64,000 bases of DNA from Amycolatopsis nivea (GCF_004522235.1 NZ_SDLT01000001.1:248001-312000); one strand, 5' to 3'; positions 43,630 to 53,064 are shown, numbered from the stretch's first letter. Notes: generated by a model from the sequence alone, not told the origin. Made by a program: numbers and translations.

Positions 43630-43647
43630 GGACCGCGGGGGCCGGGC

Positions 43648-44523
43648 TCAGGCGGGGTAGCGGCGAAACGCGAAGTCCCGGATCGCCGCGCTCAACCGCT
43701 TCGGGTCGAACCGCAGCTCGACCGGGCTGCGGGCCTGGACGAACTCGGCGTTCGGCAGGTCCTCGGCCAGGCTGCCCGCGTCGCCGAACGGGTGGATCGG
43801 GTCGCCCTCGTGCCCGATCACCAGCGTCGGCGTGGTGATCGTGCCCCGGATCGACTTGGGCGGCGCGACCCGGCCGAACAGCACGCCGTGCAGCAGCGCG
43901 GCCATCGGCGCCGGTTCCTGGCTCAGCGTGTCCGTGATGACGTCCACCCACTGGTTCCCGTGCGGCACCAGGTGCGCGGCCAACGCCACTCCGCGCACCG
44001 TCGCGGGCAGGAAGCGCGCGGCGAACAACAGGGGTGCGAAGGTCAGCAGCCCGGCGATGATCGCGTTGTCCAGCACCGGCATTTCGACCACCAGCCCGCG
44101 CACCCGCGACGGGGCGGCCACGGCCACCTCCAGCGCCACGTTCGCGCCCAGCGAGGTGCCGCCGACCACCGCGTCCTCGATCTCCAGATGGTCGAGCAGC
44201 GCGACGGCCTGTTCGCCGAACGCGGGCATCGAATAGCGCCAGGACTGCGTCGGCCGGTCCGAATCGCCGTGGCCGAGCAGGTCGAGGGTCACCACGCGGA
44301 ACCCCGCGCGGGCGAGCCGCCTGGCCAGCGGCGCGTGCATCCGGCGGGTGAACATGATCCCGTGCATCAGCACCACGACGCGGTCGCCGCTGCCGTATTC
44401 GGTGTAGCACAGGCGCTGGCCCTCGTGCCGGAACGAGCCGGACAGCTCGATCGGCCGGGCCTTGCGGGCCGCCGCGGGTTCGGCCGGCGGGGCGTCGGCG
44501 ACGGGCACGGGTGCCGGGTCCAT
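43648..44523 (-). CDS. Alpha/beta-fold hydrolase
   Basis: A 291-residue hydrolase. It has the oxyanion region MHGIM (53-57), nucleophile Ser124 in GTSLGA, and GHEGDPIHP as the acid/His area. I choose the ATG at 44523, preceded by GGAGGCG; the frame opens 20 codons further upstream. It may be an esterase, lipase or haloperoxidase-like enzyme. Confidence 0.8.
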   Translation of the reverse strand: MDPAPVPVADAPPAEPAAARKARPIELSGSFRHEGQRLCYTEYGSGDRVVVLMHGIMFTRRMHAPLARRLARAGFRVVTLDLLGHGDSDRPTQSWRYSMPAFGEQAVALLDHLEIEDAVVGGTSLGANVALEVAVAAPSRVRGLVVEMPVLDNAIIAGLLTFAPLLFAARFLPATVRGVALAAHLVPHGNQWVDVITDTLSQEPAPMAALLHGVLFGRVAPPKSIRGTITTPTLVIGHEGDPIHPFGDAGSLAEDLPNAEFVQARSPVELRFDPKRLSAAIRDFAFRRYPA

Positions 44524-44624
44524 ACGGGCGCCTCCCTCTCCACCTCGGGTCTCCAGGAAAGCATCCCGCAGCGCCGTTGGCACAGTGTCAACCGGATGGG
44601 CTGGGGTCGGGGGGATGAGTCAAG

Positions 44625-45476
44625 ATGATCGGCATGACCGAACCAGTAGCCGCCCTTCCCGAACTCGCCTCGCTCCGCGTCGACCTCGACGGACCGGTCG
44701 CCGAGGTGACCCTGCTCGGCCCGGGCAAGGGCAACGCGATGGGCCCCGACTTCTGGCGCGAGCTGCCGCTGGTGTTCGCCGCCCTCGACGCCGACCCGCG
44801 CGTGCGCGCCGTCGTGCTGACCGGAAGCGGCAAGCACTTCTCCTACGGCCTCGACCTGCCCGCGATGATGGGCGGCTGGGCCCCGCTGCTGGCCGGCGAC
44901 GCGCTGGCCGGGCCGCGCACCGAGTTCCACCGCGAGATCCAGCGGCTGCAGCAGGCGGTCAGCTCGATCGCCGAATGCCGCAAACCGGTGGTCGCCGCCG
45001 TGTCCGGCTGGTGCATCGGCGGCGGCGTGGACGTCATCACCGCCGCCGACATCCGCCTGGCCAGCGAGGACGCCAAGTTCAGCGTCCGCGAGGTGAAGGT
45101 CGCGATCGTCGCCGACATCGGCAGCCTGCAGCGGCTCGCGCCCATCATCGGCGAGGGGCACGTCCGCGAGCTGGCGCTGACCGGCAAGGACGTCGACGCC
45201 GCGCGCGCCGAGAAGATCGGCCTGGTCAACGACGTGTACCCGGACCAGGAGACGCTGCTCGCCAAGGCCCGCGAACTGGCCGCGGAGATCGCCGCGAACC
45301 CGCCGCTGGTCGTCCAGGGCACCAAGCAGGTGCTGTCGGCGAACACCGAACGCCAGGTCGCCGAGGGCCTGCGCTACGTCGCCGCGTGGAACTCCGCCTT
45401 CCTGCCGAGCAAGGACCTCCAGGAAGCCGTCCAGGCCTTCCTGGAGCGACGAGCGCCGGACTTCAAGGGCGAGTAA
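44625..45476 (+). CDS. Enoyl-CoA hydratase/isomerase (crotonase)
   Basis: A 283-residue crotonase with the oxyanion loop KHFSYGLDL and CIGGGVDVITAADIRLAS. The following VREVKVAIVADIG carries the acidic residues seen in dienoyl-CoA isomerases (ECH1). It works in fatty-acid or acyl-CoA breakdown. It is followed at 35 bp by an acyl-CoA synthetase. An ATG at 44634 is an alternative start. Confidence 0.87.
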   Translation: MIGMTEPVAALPELASLRVDLDGPVAEVTLLGPGKGNAMGPDFWRELPLVFAALDADPRVRAVVLTGSGKHFSYGLDLPAMMGGWAPLLAGDALAGPRTEFHREIQRLQQAVSSIAECRKPVVAAVSGWCIGGGVDVITAADIRLASEDAKFSVREVKVAIVADIGSLQRLAPIIGEGHVRELALTGKDVDAARAEKIGLVNDVYPDQETLLAKARELAAEIAANPPLVVQGTKQVLSANTERQVAEGLRYVAAWNSAFLPSKDLQEAVQAFLERRAPDFKGE

Positions 45477-45511
45477 AACAGGCACGGGAAAGCGAGCACG
45501 AGGAGTACGAC

Positions 45512-47218
45512 GTGAGCAACGGCGCTGAGGTCACCGGCTACCAGGCATTCCGCGCGGCGCGGGACTATCTGCAGGCCCACCGCTTGGACTACGAAACCGC
45601 CTACCGCGAGTTCGCGTGGCCGCAGCTGGACGAGTTCAACTGGGCCACGGACTGGTTCGACGCGATCGCGGCGGACCCGGCGAACGCGCAGCGGTACGCG
45701 CTGTGGATCGTGGAAGAGGACGGGACCGAGAACCGCTGGACGTTCCCGGAGATGTCGGCGCGGTCCAACCAGGTCGCGAACTGGCTGCGCGGCCTCGGCG
45801 TCGCGCGCGGCGACCGGGTGATCGTCATGCTCGGCAACCAGGGCGAGCTGTGGGAGACCATCCTCGCGGCGATCAAGCTGGGCGCGGTCGTGATCCCGGC
45901 GTCGACGCTGCTCGGCCCGGCCGACCTCGTGGACCGGGTGGAGCGGGGCAACGCGAAGCACGTGATCGTGCGCGACGTCGACGCGGAGAAGTTCGCCGAC
46001 GTCGCCGGCGACTACACGCGGATCGCGGTCGGCGAGCCGGTTTCCGGTTGGCACGCCTTCGAAACCGCGTACGCCTCGGCCGCCGAATTCACCCCGGACG
46101 GGGTCACCCGCGCCGAGGACCCGCTGCTGCTGTACTTCACCTCGGGCACCACCGCGAAGCCGAAACTCGTGCAGCACACGCACGTTTCCTATCCGGTCGG
46201 CCATCTGTCCACAATGTACTGGATCGGCCTGGAACCGGGCGACGTCCACCTCAACATCTCGTCGCCGGGCTGGGCCAAGCACGCCTGGAGCAACTTCTTC
46301 GCTCCGTGGAACGCCGAAGCGACGGTGTTCCTGTACAACTACGCGCGGTTCGACGCGGCCGCGCTGATGGCGCAGATGGACCGCTGCGGCATCACCAGCT
46401 TCTGCGCGCCGCCGACGGTGTGGCGGATGCTGATCCAGGCCGACCTCAGCGCGCTGCGGACGCCGCCGAAGAAGGTCGTCGGCGCGGGGGAGCCGCTCAA
46501 CCCCGAGGTGATCGAGCAGGTCGAGAAGGCGTGGGGCGTCACCATCCGGGACGGCTTCGGGCAGACCGAGACCAGCGTCCAGGTCGCGAACACGCCGGGC
46601 CAGGACGTCGTGGCCGGGTCGATGGGCCGCCCGCTGCCCGGGTTCGCGGTCGCGCTGGTCGACCCGGTCACCGGCGAGCGCGCGACCGAGGGCGAGATCT
46701 GCCTGGACCTCGCGCACCGGCCGGTCGGCCTGATGGCGGGCTACGCGGACGACGACGAACGCACGTCGGCGGCCTTCGCGAACGGCTACTACCACACCGG
46801 CGACGTCGGCTCGATCGACGAACGCGGCTACATCACCTACGTCGGCCGCACCGACGACGTCTTCAAGGCGTCGGACTACCGGATCTCGCCGTTCGAGCTG
46901 GAGAGCGTCCTGCTGGAGCACGAGGCGGTCGCCGAGGCGGCCGTGGTGCCCGCGCCGGACCCGATCCGGCTGGCCGTGCCCAAGGCGTACGTCGTGCTCG
47001 CCTCCGGGCGCGAGCCCAACGCCGAGACCGCGCGCGAGATCCTGGCGTACGCGCGGGAGCACCTCGCGCCGTACAAGCGGATCCGGCGGCTGGAGTTCGG
47101 GGAGCTGCCGAAGACCATCTCGGGCAAGATCCGCCGGGTCGAACTGCGCGGCCGGGAAGGCGGCGAGCGGCCCGAGGGCGAGTTCCGCGAGGACGACTTC
47201 CCGGACCTCAAGTCCTGA
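45512..47218 (+). CDS. AMP-forming acyl-CoA synthetase
   Basis: A 568-residue ANL-family ligase. It has YFTSGTTAKPK (AMP motif), DGFGQTE, YYHTGD and a C-terminal KTISGKIRR with the catalytic lysine. It activates a carboxylic acid to its CoA ester, probably medium-chain or aromatic. The GTG has AGGAG 7 nt upstream. It is likely co-transcribed with the crotonase. Confidence 0.9.
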   Translation: MSNGAEVTGYQAFRAARDYLQAHRLDYETAYREFAWPQLDEFNWATDWFDAIAADPANAQRYALWIVEEDGTENRWTFPEMSARSNQVANWLRGLGVARGDRVIVMLGNQGELWETILAAIKLGAVVIPASTLLGPADLVDRVERGNAKHVIVRDVDAEKFADVAGDYTRIAVGEPVSGWHAFETAYASAAEFTPDGVTRAEDPLLLYFTSGTTAKPKLVQHTHVSYPVGHLSTMYWIGLEPGDVHLNISSPGWAKHAWSNFFAPWNAEATVFLYNYARFDAAALMAQMDRCGITSFCAPPTVWRMLIQADLSALRTPPKKVVGAGEPLNPEVIEQVEKAWGVTIRDGFGQTETSVQVANTPGQDVVAGSMGRPLPGFAVALVDPVTGERATEGEICLDLAHRPVGLMAGYADDDERTSAAFANGYYHTGDVGSIDERGYITYVGRTDDVFKASDYRISPFELESVLLEHEAVAEAAVVPAPDPIRLAVPKAYVVLASGREPNAETAREILAYAREHLAPYKRIRRLEFGELPKTISGKIRRVELRGREGGERPEGEFREDDFPDLKS

Positions 47219-47223
47219 GCCGC

Positions 47224-47264
47224 GGCGGCGGTCCCGGTCCTATTCGGCCGGGACCACCGCCGCC
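47224..47264. terminator. Bidirectional GC hairpin
   Basis: GGCGGCGGTCCCGG pairs with CCGGGACCACCGCCGCC across an 8-10 nt loop between the convergent ligase and lipoprotein genes. Confidence 0.7.
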
Positions 47265-47758
47265 AGCACGGTCTGCTCGCTCTTGCTGCACGTGGTGCCG
47301 CCCTGCGCGGCGGGCGGGCCGGACACGCACAGCCAGCCGTCGACGGTCGCGTTGACCGGGTTGTTCGAGCCCGCCGCCTGGCGGCCGTTGATCGCCTGGT
47401 GGAACTTCTTGACGAGCGCCATCGCGTCCGCGCACGGGATGGCTTTGTTGTCGTAGACGTACAGCGTCATCCCGCTCGCCGCGGTGACCGTGCCGCACGT
47501 GCCCGGAGTGGACGGCGGCGCCTGCTTTGACGGTTTCGGCGCGGCCGCGGTGCTGCTGGGCGCGGCGGGCGGGCTGCTCGCGCCCGCGGTCTGCGGCAGC
47601 GGCGGGGGAGCGTGCGTGCTCGGCGCGACCGAGGCGATAGCGGAGGGCGCCGACGACGCGGCTGCCGGTGGCGCTTGATCCCCCGAACAGGCGGTGAGCG
47701 CGGGCAAAACCACCACAGCCGCGCACAGCGGCCCGTACACGGTTTTCGACGGGAGCAC
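47240..47758 (-). CDS. Secreted lipoprotein of unknown function
   Basis: A 172-residue lipoprotein with lipobox LTAC (Cys24) after a short signal. A Pro/Ala/Ser-rich linker (about 28-95) leads to a C-terminal domain with four cysteines (GTCGTVTAASGMTLYVYD, IPCAD, WLCVSG, TTCSKS), probably two disulfides. I choose the GTG at 47758 because GGAGAAAGGATC precedes it. I recognise no family. Confidence 0.72.
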   Translation of the reverse strand: MLPSKTVYGPLCAAVVVLPALTACSGDQAPPAAASSAPSAIASVAPSTHAPPPLPQTAGASSPPAAPSSTAAAPKPSKQAPPSTPGTCGTVTAASGMTLYVYDNKAIPCADAMALVKKFHQAINGRQAAGSNNPVNATVDGWLCVSGPPAAQGGTTCSKSEQTVLAAVVPAE

Positions 47759-48029
47759 CGCGATCCTTTCTCCGGGGTCGCGCCCATTCTGGCCCCTGGC
47801 GCCCCCGCTGAGCGGCACCGACACACCGGAGCGGTGCCGGTTGAGTCTACTGTGGACGGTTGGTTTCGCTTTCCGGACGGGGAAATCCGCATCGCCGGGA
47901 CGCATCGTTCGGAGGAATCCGTCCCGGGGCGGTTAACGCTCGGCGGTCCCGCGCCGACGTAGAGGGCAGGCGCCCCGCGCGTTCCAGGTCCCCGAAGCCC
48001 GACGCCAGAGAGCACGAGTCACCGAGAGC

Positions 48030-48263
48030 ATGAGCACCGAAACCGCCCCCGCAGCCGAGACCGACGCCCCGACCGACCCGCCGACCGAACCCTGCAGCGT
48101 GGTGTGGTGCGGCGGCCGCCCCTACGTGCTCGAAGCCGGAGCCGTGCGCCCGCGCTGGGTGGGCACCGACGGCCGCGGCCGCCCCGAAACGCTCAGCAAC
48201 GCGCAGCTGCAGCGCCGCGGCTGGAGCCACCGCCGGGCGGCCAGCAGGCGACGCTCCCGCTGA
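48030..48263 (+). CDS. Small hypothetical protein (77 aa)
   Basis: A 77-residue protein. An acidic, Thr/Pro-rich start is followed by VVWCGGRPYVLEAGAVRPRW and a basic end (RRAASRRRSR). I do not recognise a family. An upstream GAGAGC gives a weak ribosome-binding site. Confidence 0.5.
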   Translation: MSTETAPAAETDAPTDPPTEPCSVVWCGGRPYVLEAGAVRPRWVGTDGRGRPETLSNAQLQRRGWSHRRAASRRRSR

Positions 48264-49064
48264 ATCTTCCGCCGGACGGCGGCCGGAACCGGGGAGGGGT
48301 TCCGGCCGCCGTCCGGCGGATCCGCGTTTTTTCCCGGCGCTGCACCGATTCACCCGCTGCGGCGGCTCGGCCGCGGCATCGATTCACCCGCCGTGCTGGC
48401 CCGCCTGCCGCACTGCCTTGCCGCACTGCCTTGCCGCGGCGCCGGTTCGCTCACCGTGCCAGCTCGCCCTGCCGCGCTGGCCCGCCTGCCGCACCGGGTT
48501 GCCGCACTGCCTTGCCGCGGCACCGGTTGGCTCGCCGTGCTGGCCCGCCTGCCGTATCGGGTAGCTCGCGCTGGCCCGCCTGCCGTACCGGGAGCTGCCG
48601 CACCGGCTTCCCGCGGCACCGGTTCACTCACCGTGCCAGCTCGCCTGCCGCGCCGGACCGGCTGCCGCACCGCCTTGCCGCGGCGTTGGCCCCCCGCCCT
48701 GTTGCCCTCCCCGCTGCTGCGATTCACCTGCCGCACCGACGGAATCGTTCCAGCGCCGAGCCGAACGGCTCCGGCCGCGCCGATTCGCCGAGCACCCCGC
48801 GCCGCGCAGCGAGGTGCGGGTGCGCGGCGGGCCCGCCGCAGCGCGCCTCCCCAAGGCACCGCACCGGCGGCGAGACCCACCCCGGCCTCGCGCAGCGCCC
48901 GTCAGCCGAAGCGAGGAACCCACCGCCACGCATGCCCCACCGCCGCACCAGACCAGAGCACCCTGGGACCTCCCGCGCCCGAAGCCACCCCCAGCACAAC
49001 CTAACCCCCGCCTTTCACCCGCCAGGACAAACCTCGCGATCCCGTCCGCTCTAGGCTGACCGGC
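48264..49064. other. Gene-poor region with decayed tandem repeat
   Basis: 801 bp without a supported gene. It is dominated by the repeat at 48345-48740. The open frames in both directions are low-complexity Arg/Pro/Ala artefacts. A promoter for the following phosphatidyltransferase must lie near 49000-49064; none is clear. Confidence 0.65.
48345..48740. repeat. Decayed tandem minisatellite
   Basis: About 5-7 irregular units built from the elements GATTCACCCGCCGTGCTGGC, CCGCCTGCCGCAC, TGCCTTGCCGC and GGCACCGGTT, in varying order and number. Units range from about 40 to 100 bp. No hairpin regularity or CRISPR-like spacer pattern is seen. Confidence 0.7.
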
Positions 49065-49661
49065 GTGACCACGGTCCCCGACGAGCCCCAGACCGAGCCC
49101 TCCCTGTGGCGGCAGGCGCTCAACGTCCCCAACCTGCTGTCGCTGCTGCGCCTGGCGGGCGTCCCGGTGTTCCTGTGGCTGCTGCTCGGCCCGAAGGAGG
49201 ACGGCTGGGCGCTCGCCCTGCTGATCTTCTCCGCGCTCACCGACTGGCTCGACGGCAAGCTCGCCCGCTGGCTCGACCAGATGTCGCGGCTCGGGCAGCT
49301 GCTCGACCCCGCCGCGGACCGGCTCTACATCCTCGCCACGCTCGTCGCGTTCCTGATCCGCGACATCATCCCGTGGTGGGTCGTCGTGCCGCTGGTGCTG
49401 CGCGAGCTGGTGCTCGGGGTGTGCGTGGTGCTGCTGCGCCGCGGCGGATTCGCGCCGCCCGAGGTCACCTACATCGGCAAGGGCGCGACCTTCGTCCTCA
49501 TGTACGCCTTCCCATTCCTCCTGCTCACGCAGGGCGGCTCGGACGTCGCCGCGGTCGCGCGGCCGATCGCCTACGCGTTCATGGTGTGGGGCGGCGTCCT
49601 GTATGTCTGGTCCGGGGCGCTCTACGTCGTGCAGGCGGCTCGCGCGCTGCGCACCCGGTGA
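49065..49661 (+). CDS. CDP-alcohol phosphatidyltransferase
   Basis: A 198-residue membrane enzyme with the full D(x)2DG(x)2AR(x)8G(x)3D(x)3D motif (60-85) and about six helices. It transfers a phosphatidyl group from CDP-diacylglycerol to an alcohol. Position before gcvH matches M. tuberculosis pgsA2 (Rv1822), but the genes Rv1823-Rv1825 found between in that species are absent here. Confidence 0.88.
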   Translation: MTTVPDEPQTEPSLWRQALNVPNLLSLLRLAGVPVFLWLLLGPKEDGWALALLIFSALTDWLDGKLARWLDQMSRLGQLLDPAADRLYILATLVAFLIRDIIPWWVVVPLVLRELVLGVCVVLLRRGGFAPPEVTYIGKGATFVLMYAFPFLLLTQGGSDVAAVARPIAYAFMVWGGVLYVWSGALYVVQAARALRTR

Positions 49662-49707
49662 TGGAAGATTGTCGGCACGGAAGCCAGCACCAGGAAGGGG
49701 AGCGGCG

Positions 49708-50091
49708 TTGACCACTCCGGAAGAACTGCGCTACACCGAGGAGCACGAGTGGGTCGCGACCCGCGAGGGTTCGCTCGTGCGGGTGGGCATCACCGAGTAC
49801 GCGCAGGACCAGCTCGGCGACGTCGTGTTCGTCGACCTGCCCGAGGTCGGCAAGCAGGTCGGGGCGGGCGACGCGTTCGGCGAGGTCGAGTCCACGAAGA
49901 GCGTCTCGGAGCTGTTCGCGCCGGTCGACGGCGAGATCGTGGCGGTCAACTCGGCGGTCGCCGATTCGCCGGAGCTCGTCAACTCCGACCCCTACGGCGA
50001 GGGCTGGCTCGTGGAGATCCGGCTCGACGACCCGGCCGGTCTCGAGGCGCTGCTCGAGGCCGAGGCGTACCAGGCCCTCATCAAGGGCTGA
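49708..50091 (+). CDS. gcvH: Glycine cleavage system H protein
   Basis: A 127-residue H protein with the lipoyl lysine Lys64 in ESTKSVSEL and HEWV near the N-terminus. It shuttles the methylamine group between the P, T and L proteins. TTG start, preceded by AGGAAGGGGAG. The genes for P and T are not in the window, though a glycine riboswitch lies 3.6 kb downstream. Confidence 0.95.
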   Translation: MTTPEELRYTEEHEWVATREGSLVRVGITEYAQDQLGDVVFVDLPEVGKQVGAGDAFGEVESTKSVSELFAPVDGEIVAVNSAVADSPELVNSDPYGEGWLVEIRLDDPAGLEALLEAEAYQALIKG

Positions 50092-50215
50092 GCCGTTCGG
50101 CCGGGCCCCGGAGCCTCAAGGGGAGCCCGAGGGTTCCGGGCCGGTCGGGCACGGTACGTTGACAGCTGCACGTTCTTGGTCGATGACAACACTTCATGCG
50201 TAGAGGAGAGCTCAG

Positions 50216-50686
50216 GTGAGCACGAACGACGGGCCCGGCGTTCCCCCGGAGCAGTCTCCGGAGCGGACCTCTGTCTTCCGGGCCGATTTCCTGGCCGACA
50301 TGGAAGGCCAGCAGGAGTCCGCGCCGGCCGCCGAGGCACCGGTGCAGGGCGTCGACGCCCTTCCGCCGGGTTCCGCCCTCCTGGTCGTGAAGCGCGGGCC
50401 CAACGCGGGCTCCCGCTTCCTGCTCGACCGCGACACCACCAGCGCGGGACGGCACCCCGACAGCGACATCTTCCTCGACGACGTCACGGTTTCCCGCCGC
50501 CACGCGGAATTCCGGCGCGAGGGCGGGGAGTTCGTCGTGATCGACGTCGGCAGCCTGAACGGCACCTACGTCAACCGCGAGCCGGTCGACCAGGCCGTCC
50601 TCGCCGGCGGCGACGAGGTGCAGATCGGCAAGTTCCGCCTGGTCTTCCTGACCGGCCCGGGGCACGGGGGCCAGGGGGCGCAGTGA
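50216..50686 (+). CDS. garA: FHA-domain regulator GarA
   Basis: A 156-residue FHA protein. The N-terminal ERTSVFRADF carries the threonine (Thr18) phosphorylated by PknB/PknG in GarA. The FHA core (AGRHPDSDIFLDDVTVSRRH, about 77-97, and GSLNGTYVN) is complete. Unphosphorylated GarA inhibits 2-oxoglutarate dehydrogenase-type enzymes and activates glutamate synthase. Start GTG with GAGGAG. Confidence 0.92.
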   Translation: MSTNDGPGVPPEQSPERTSVFRADFLADMEGQQESAPAAEAPVQGVDALPPGSALLVVKRGPNAGSRFLLDRDTTSAGRHPDSDIFLDDVTVSRRHAEFRREGGEFVVIDVGSLNGTYVNREPVDQAVLAGGDEVQIGKFRLVFLTGPGHGGQGAQ

Positions 50687-51453
50687 CGGCGGCCGGGCAG
50701 CCCGGTCGTCAGGAGGCCCGGCGGGACGGGTTGAGCATCGGGGCGGTGCTCGCGCAGCTGCGCGGGGACTTCCCCGATGTCACGATTTCCAAGATCCGCT
50801 TCCTCGAGGCGGAAGGCCTGGTCCGCCCGGGCCGCACGCCCTCGGGGTACCGGCAGTTCTCGCCGGCGGACGTGGAACGCCTGCGGTACGTGCTGTCCGC
50901 GCAGCGCGACCACTACCTCCCGCTCAAGGTCATCAAGGAGCAGCTCGACGCGGCCGACGCGGGCGCGCAACCGCCCGCGCCGGTCCCGTCGGCTCCCCAG
51001 CTGCCGCGGCGGCTCGTGCCGCTCGGCGACGGGAGCGATCCGGCGGGACTGCCCGCGGCGGCGGACTTCGAGACCGGGCCGGACACCCGGCTCACCCAGG
51101 AAGACCTGCTGGAGCAGGCGGGCATCGACGACGCGATGCTCGCCGAGCTGTGCCAGTACGGCCTGCTGCGCCCCGGCGCGGCGGGTTTTTTCGGCCCGGA
51201 ATCGGTCCTGATCGCCCGCACCGTCAAGGCGATGACCGAATTCGGGCTCGAACCGCGGCATCTGCGCGCGTTCCGCGCCGCGGCCGACCGCGAGGTCGGC
51301 CTGCTGGAGCAGATCGTGACCCCGGCGTACCGGCATCGTGACGCGGACGCGAAAGCGCGCGCGGACGAGGTCGTGCGCGAACTGGCCGCGCTGTCGGTCA
51401 CGCTGCACACGCTGCTCGTCAAAGCGGGCATCCGCGGCGTCGCCGGCGATTGA
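50683..51453 (+). CDS. ftsR: MerR-like regulator FtsR
   Basis: A 256-residue MerR-type protein with helix-turn-helix TISKIRFLEAEGLVRPGRTP and a second helical domain. It matches Rv1828/FtsR by family and position behind garA. In Corynebacterium FtsR activates ftsZ. It overlaps garA by GTGA. Confidence 0.9.
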   Translation: MTAAGQPGRQEARRDGLSIGAVLAQLRGDFPDVTISKIRFLEAEGLVRPGRTPSGYRQFSPADVERLRYVLSAQRDHYLPLKVIKEQLDAADAGAQPPAPVPSAPQLPRRLVPLGDGSDPAGLPAAADFETGPDTRLTQEDLLEQAGIDDAMLAELCQYGLLRPGAAGFFGPESVLIARTVKAMTEFGLEPRHLRAFRAAADREVGLLEQIVTPAYRHRDADAKARADEVVRELAALSVTLHTLLVKAGIRGVAGD

Positions 51454-51665
51454 CCCTTATGCCCGAGACGCGTTGTCGGTCACTTGTCAATGACTGAACC
51501 TCAGCGCCGGGATGCCGTACCGTGAGAGACGGTTCGCGAGACCACGAACCGAGAATGTCCGCTGCGAGCGAGCACAGCGCCCGGATGACGGGTAGCGTCG
51601 GAGACAACGGTCGTCAGCCGTCGCCAGCGCTGCGGCCCGTGTGCACGAGAGGGAGGCGAAGCCCG

Positions 51666-52139
51666 ATGAGCGAGATGCGCGTCGTCGGAGTGCGGGTCGA
51701 ACTGCCCGCGAATCAGCCGATCTTGTTGCTGCGGGAGACCGAGGGCGAGCGGTACCTGCCGATCTGGATCGGCTCGGTCGAAGCCACCGCGATCGCCCTG
51801 GAACAGCAAGGCGTGCGGCCCGCCCGGCCGCTCACCCACGATCTGCTCAAAGAGGTCATCGGCGCGCTCGGCCGCGAGCTCGAGCAGGTCGTCATCACCG
51901 ACCTCAAAGAAGGCACGTTCTTCGCCGAGCTGGTCTTCGACGGCGACATCCGGGTCTCGGCCCGCCCGAGCGATTCGGTCGCGCTGGCGCTGCGGATCGG
52001 CGTCCCGATCCACGCGGTCGACGCGGTGCTCGAGGAAGCCGGCCTGATCATCCCGGACGAGCAGGAGGACGAGGTCGAGAAGTTCCGCGAGTTCCTCGAC
52101 TCCGTGTCCCCGGAAGACTTCCGCGGCGCCGACACCTGA
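51666..52139 (+). CDS. Bifunctional nuclease family protein (DUF151)
   Basis: A 157-residue DUF151 protein (MSEMRVVGVRVELPANQPIL, WIGSVEATAIALE, RPSDSVALALR). It matches Rv1829 by position between two MerR genes. Plant homologues have nuclease activity; in bacteria the role is unknown. Start ATG with GGGAGGCGAAG. Confidence 0.92.
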   Translation: MSEMRVVGVRVELPANQPILLLRETEGERYLPIWIGSVEATAIALEQQGVRPARPLTHDLLKEVIGALGRELEQVVITDLKEGTFFAELVFDGDIRVSARPSDSVALALRIGVPIHAVDAVLEEAGLIIPDEQEDEVEKFREFLDSVSPEDFRGADT

Positions 52140-52175
52140 TCGCCCCTGCCCGGCGGTCTCCCGCCGGGCACGAGC

Positions 52176-52805
52176 TCACCGCGCGGTCGCGCGGGCGAAC
52201 AGGTCCGCCAGTTCCCGGCCGTACCGGTCCAGGTCCACGGACGGATCGGCGGCGTAGGCGGCCGCCACCCCGTCGACGGCCTGCGCGATCGACAGCGCCA
52301 CGATCTCCGGCGAGATGTCGCCGAACGCCCCCTCCTTGCGGCCCTGTTCCAGCTGCCGCTGCAGCGCGCCGGTGCGCAGCTGCCCGACCATGACGCCGGT
52401 CATCGCCCAGCCGTCGCGGTCGTCGGCGTGCGCGGCCATCTCGACCAGCACCCGTTCGCATTGCGGGTAGTCGCGCAGGAACGCGACCGAAGTCTCGATG
52501 TACGCGCGCAGGTTCCCCGGCCGGTCCGCCGGGTCGACGCCTTCGCTGCGCTCGCGCAGGTATTCCGATTTGGTCTCGGACACCGTGCTCAGCACCGCCT
52601 GCATGAGGCCGGCCTTGTTGGTGAAGTGGTACGAGATCAGCCGCGTGCTGCTGAGCCCGGCCCGTTCCTTGATGCGCGCGAAGGTGGTGCGCGCGTACCC
52701 GTGGTCGGCGATCGTGGCGATGGTCGCGCCGATGATCTGGGCCCGGGTGGTGGCCTCGGTGACGCTCAGGCCGAGTTCGGCTTGCGTGTCGATGTTTACT
52801 TGCAT
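52176..52805 (-). CDS. TetR-family regulator
   Basis: A 209-residue regulator with helix-turn-helix TTFARIKERAGLSSTRLISYHF near residues 40-61. It starts directly at a palindromic operator that it probably binds. It sits inside the DUF151-merR interval, which has no such gene in M. tuberculosis, so it was likely inserted here. Confidence 0.83.
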   Translation of the reverse strand: MQVNIDTQAELGLSVTEATTRAQIIGATIATIADHGYARTTFARIKERAGLSSTRLISYHFTNKAGLMQAVLSTVSETKSEYLRERSEGVDPADRPGNLRAYIETSVAFLRDYPQCERVLVEMAAHADDRDGWAMTGVMVGQLRTGALQRQLEQGRKEGAFGDISPEIVALSIAQAVDGVAAAYAADPSVDLDRYGRELADLFARATAR

Positions 52806-52831
52806 GAGTAATAAGTTACTCGGCCGAGTAA
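52806..52831. promoter_or_regulatory. Overlapping palindromes, TetR autoregulatory operator
   Basis: GAGTAATAAGTTACTC (52806-52821) and TTACTCGGCCGAGTAA (52816-52831) are perfect palindromes sharing the middle TTACTC. The element starts at the base after the regulator's ATG complement. Confidence 0.75.
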
Positions 52832-53064
52832 AAAAGGTCAATCCCGTACGGCGAACGGGCCAAAGCCTCGACACGGCCTCGAGGTCCGCCGCGCGTCGCG
52901 TTGACCGGCTCGCGGCGCAGCCTTACCGTCAAAGGCGGTAAATCGCCACGATGTGATTCGCCGACCCGGCGCGCTCGTGGCAGTTTTCCCCGGCCGATCC
53001 CGATCCTGGGCTCGACCGGCCTGTCGAACGCCCCGCCGCGAGGCCGGGCGAGGGGAGGCTTGCG

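Larger units (their letters stand above)
43301..43647. other. Repeat-rich intergenic region
   Basis: 347 bp without a supported gene. It holds two adjacent CACCCAATG hairpins and one GTGAAGG-family hairpin. Open frames through it are byproducts of these repeats. Confidence 0.7.

Noticed and set aside
48345..48740. CRISPR array
   Set aside because: Units are irregular in length and order, there are no equal repeats with unique spacers, and no cas genes are present.
48624..49715. 363-codon minus-strand frame over repeat and phosphatidyltransferase
   Set aside because: It is antisense to a protein with a full catalytic motif and is repetitive in composition.
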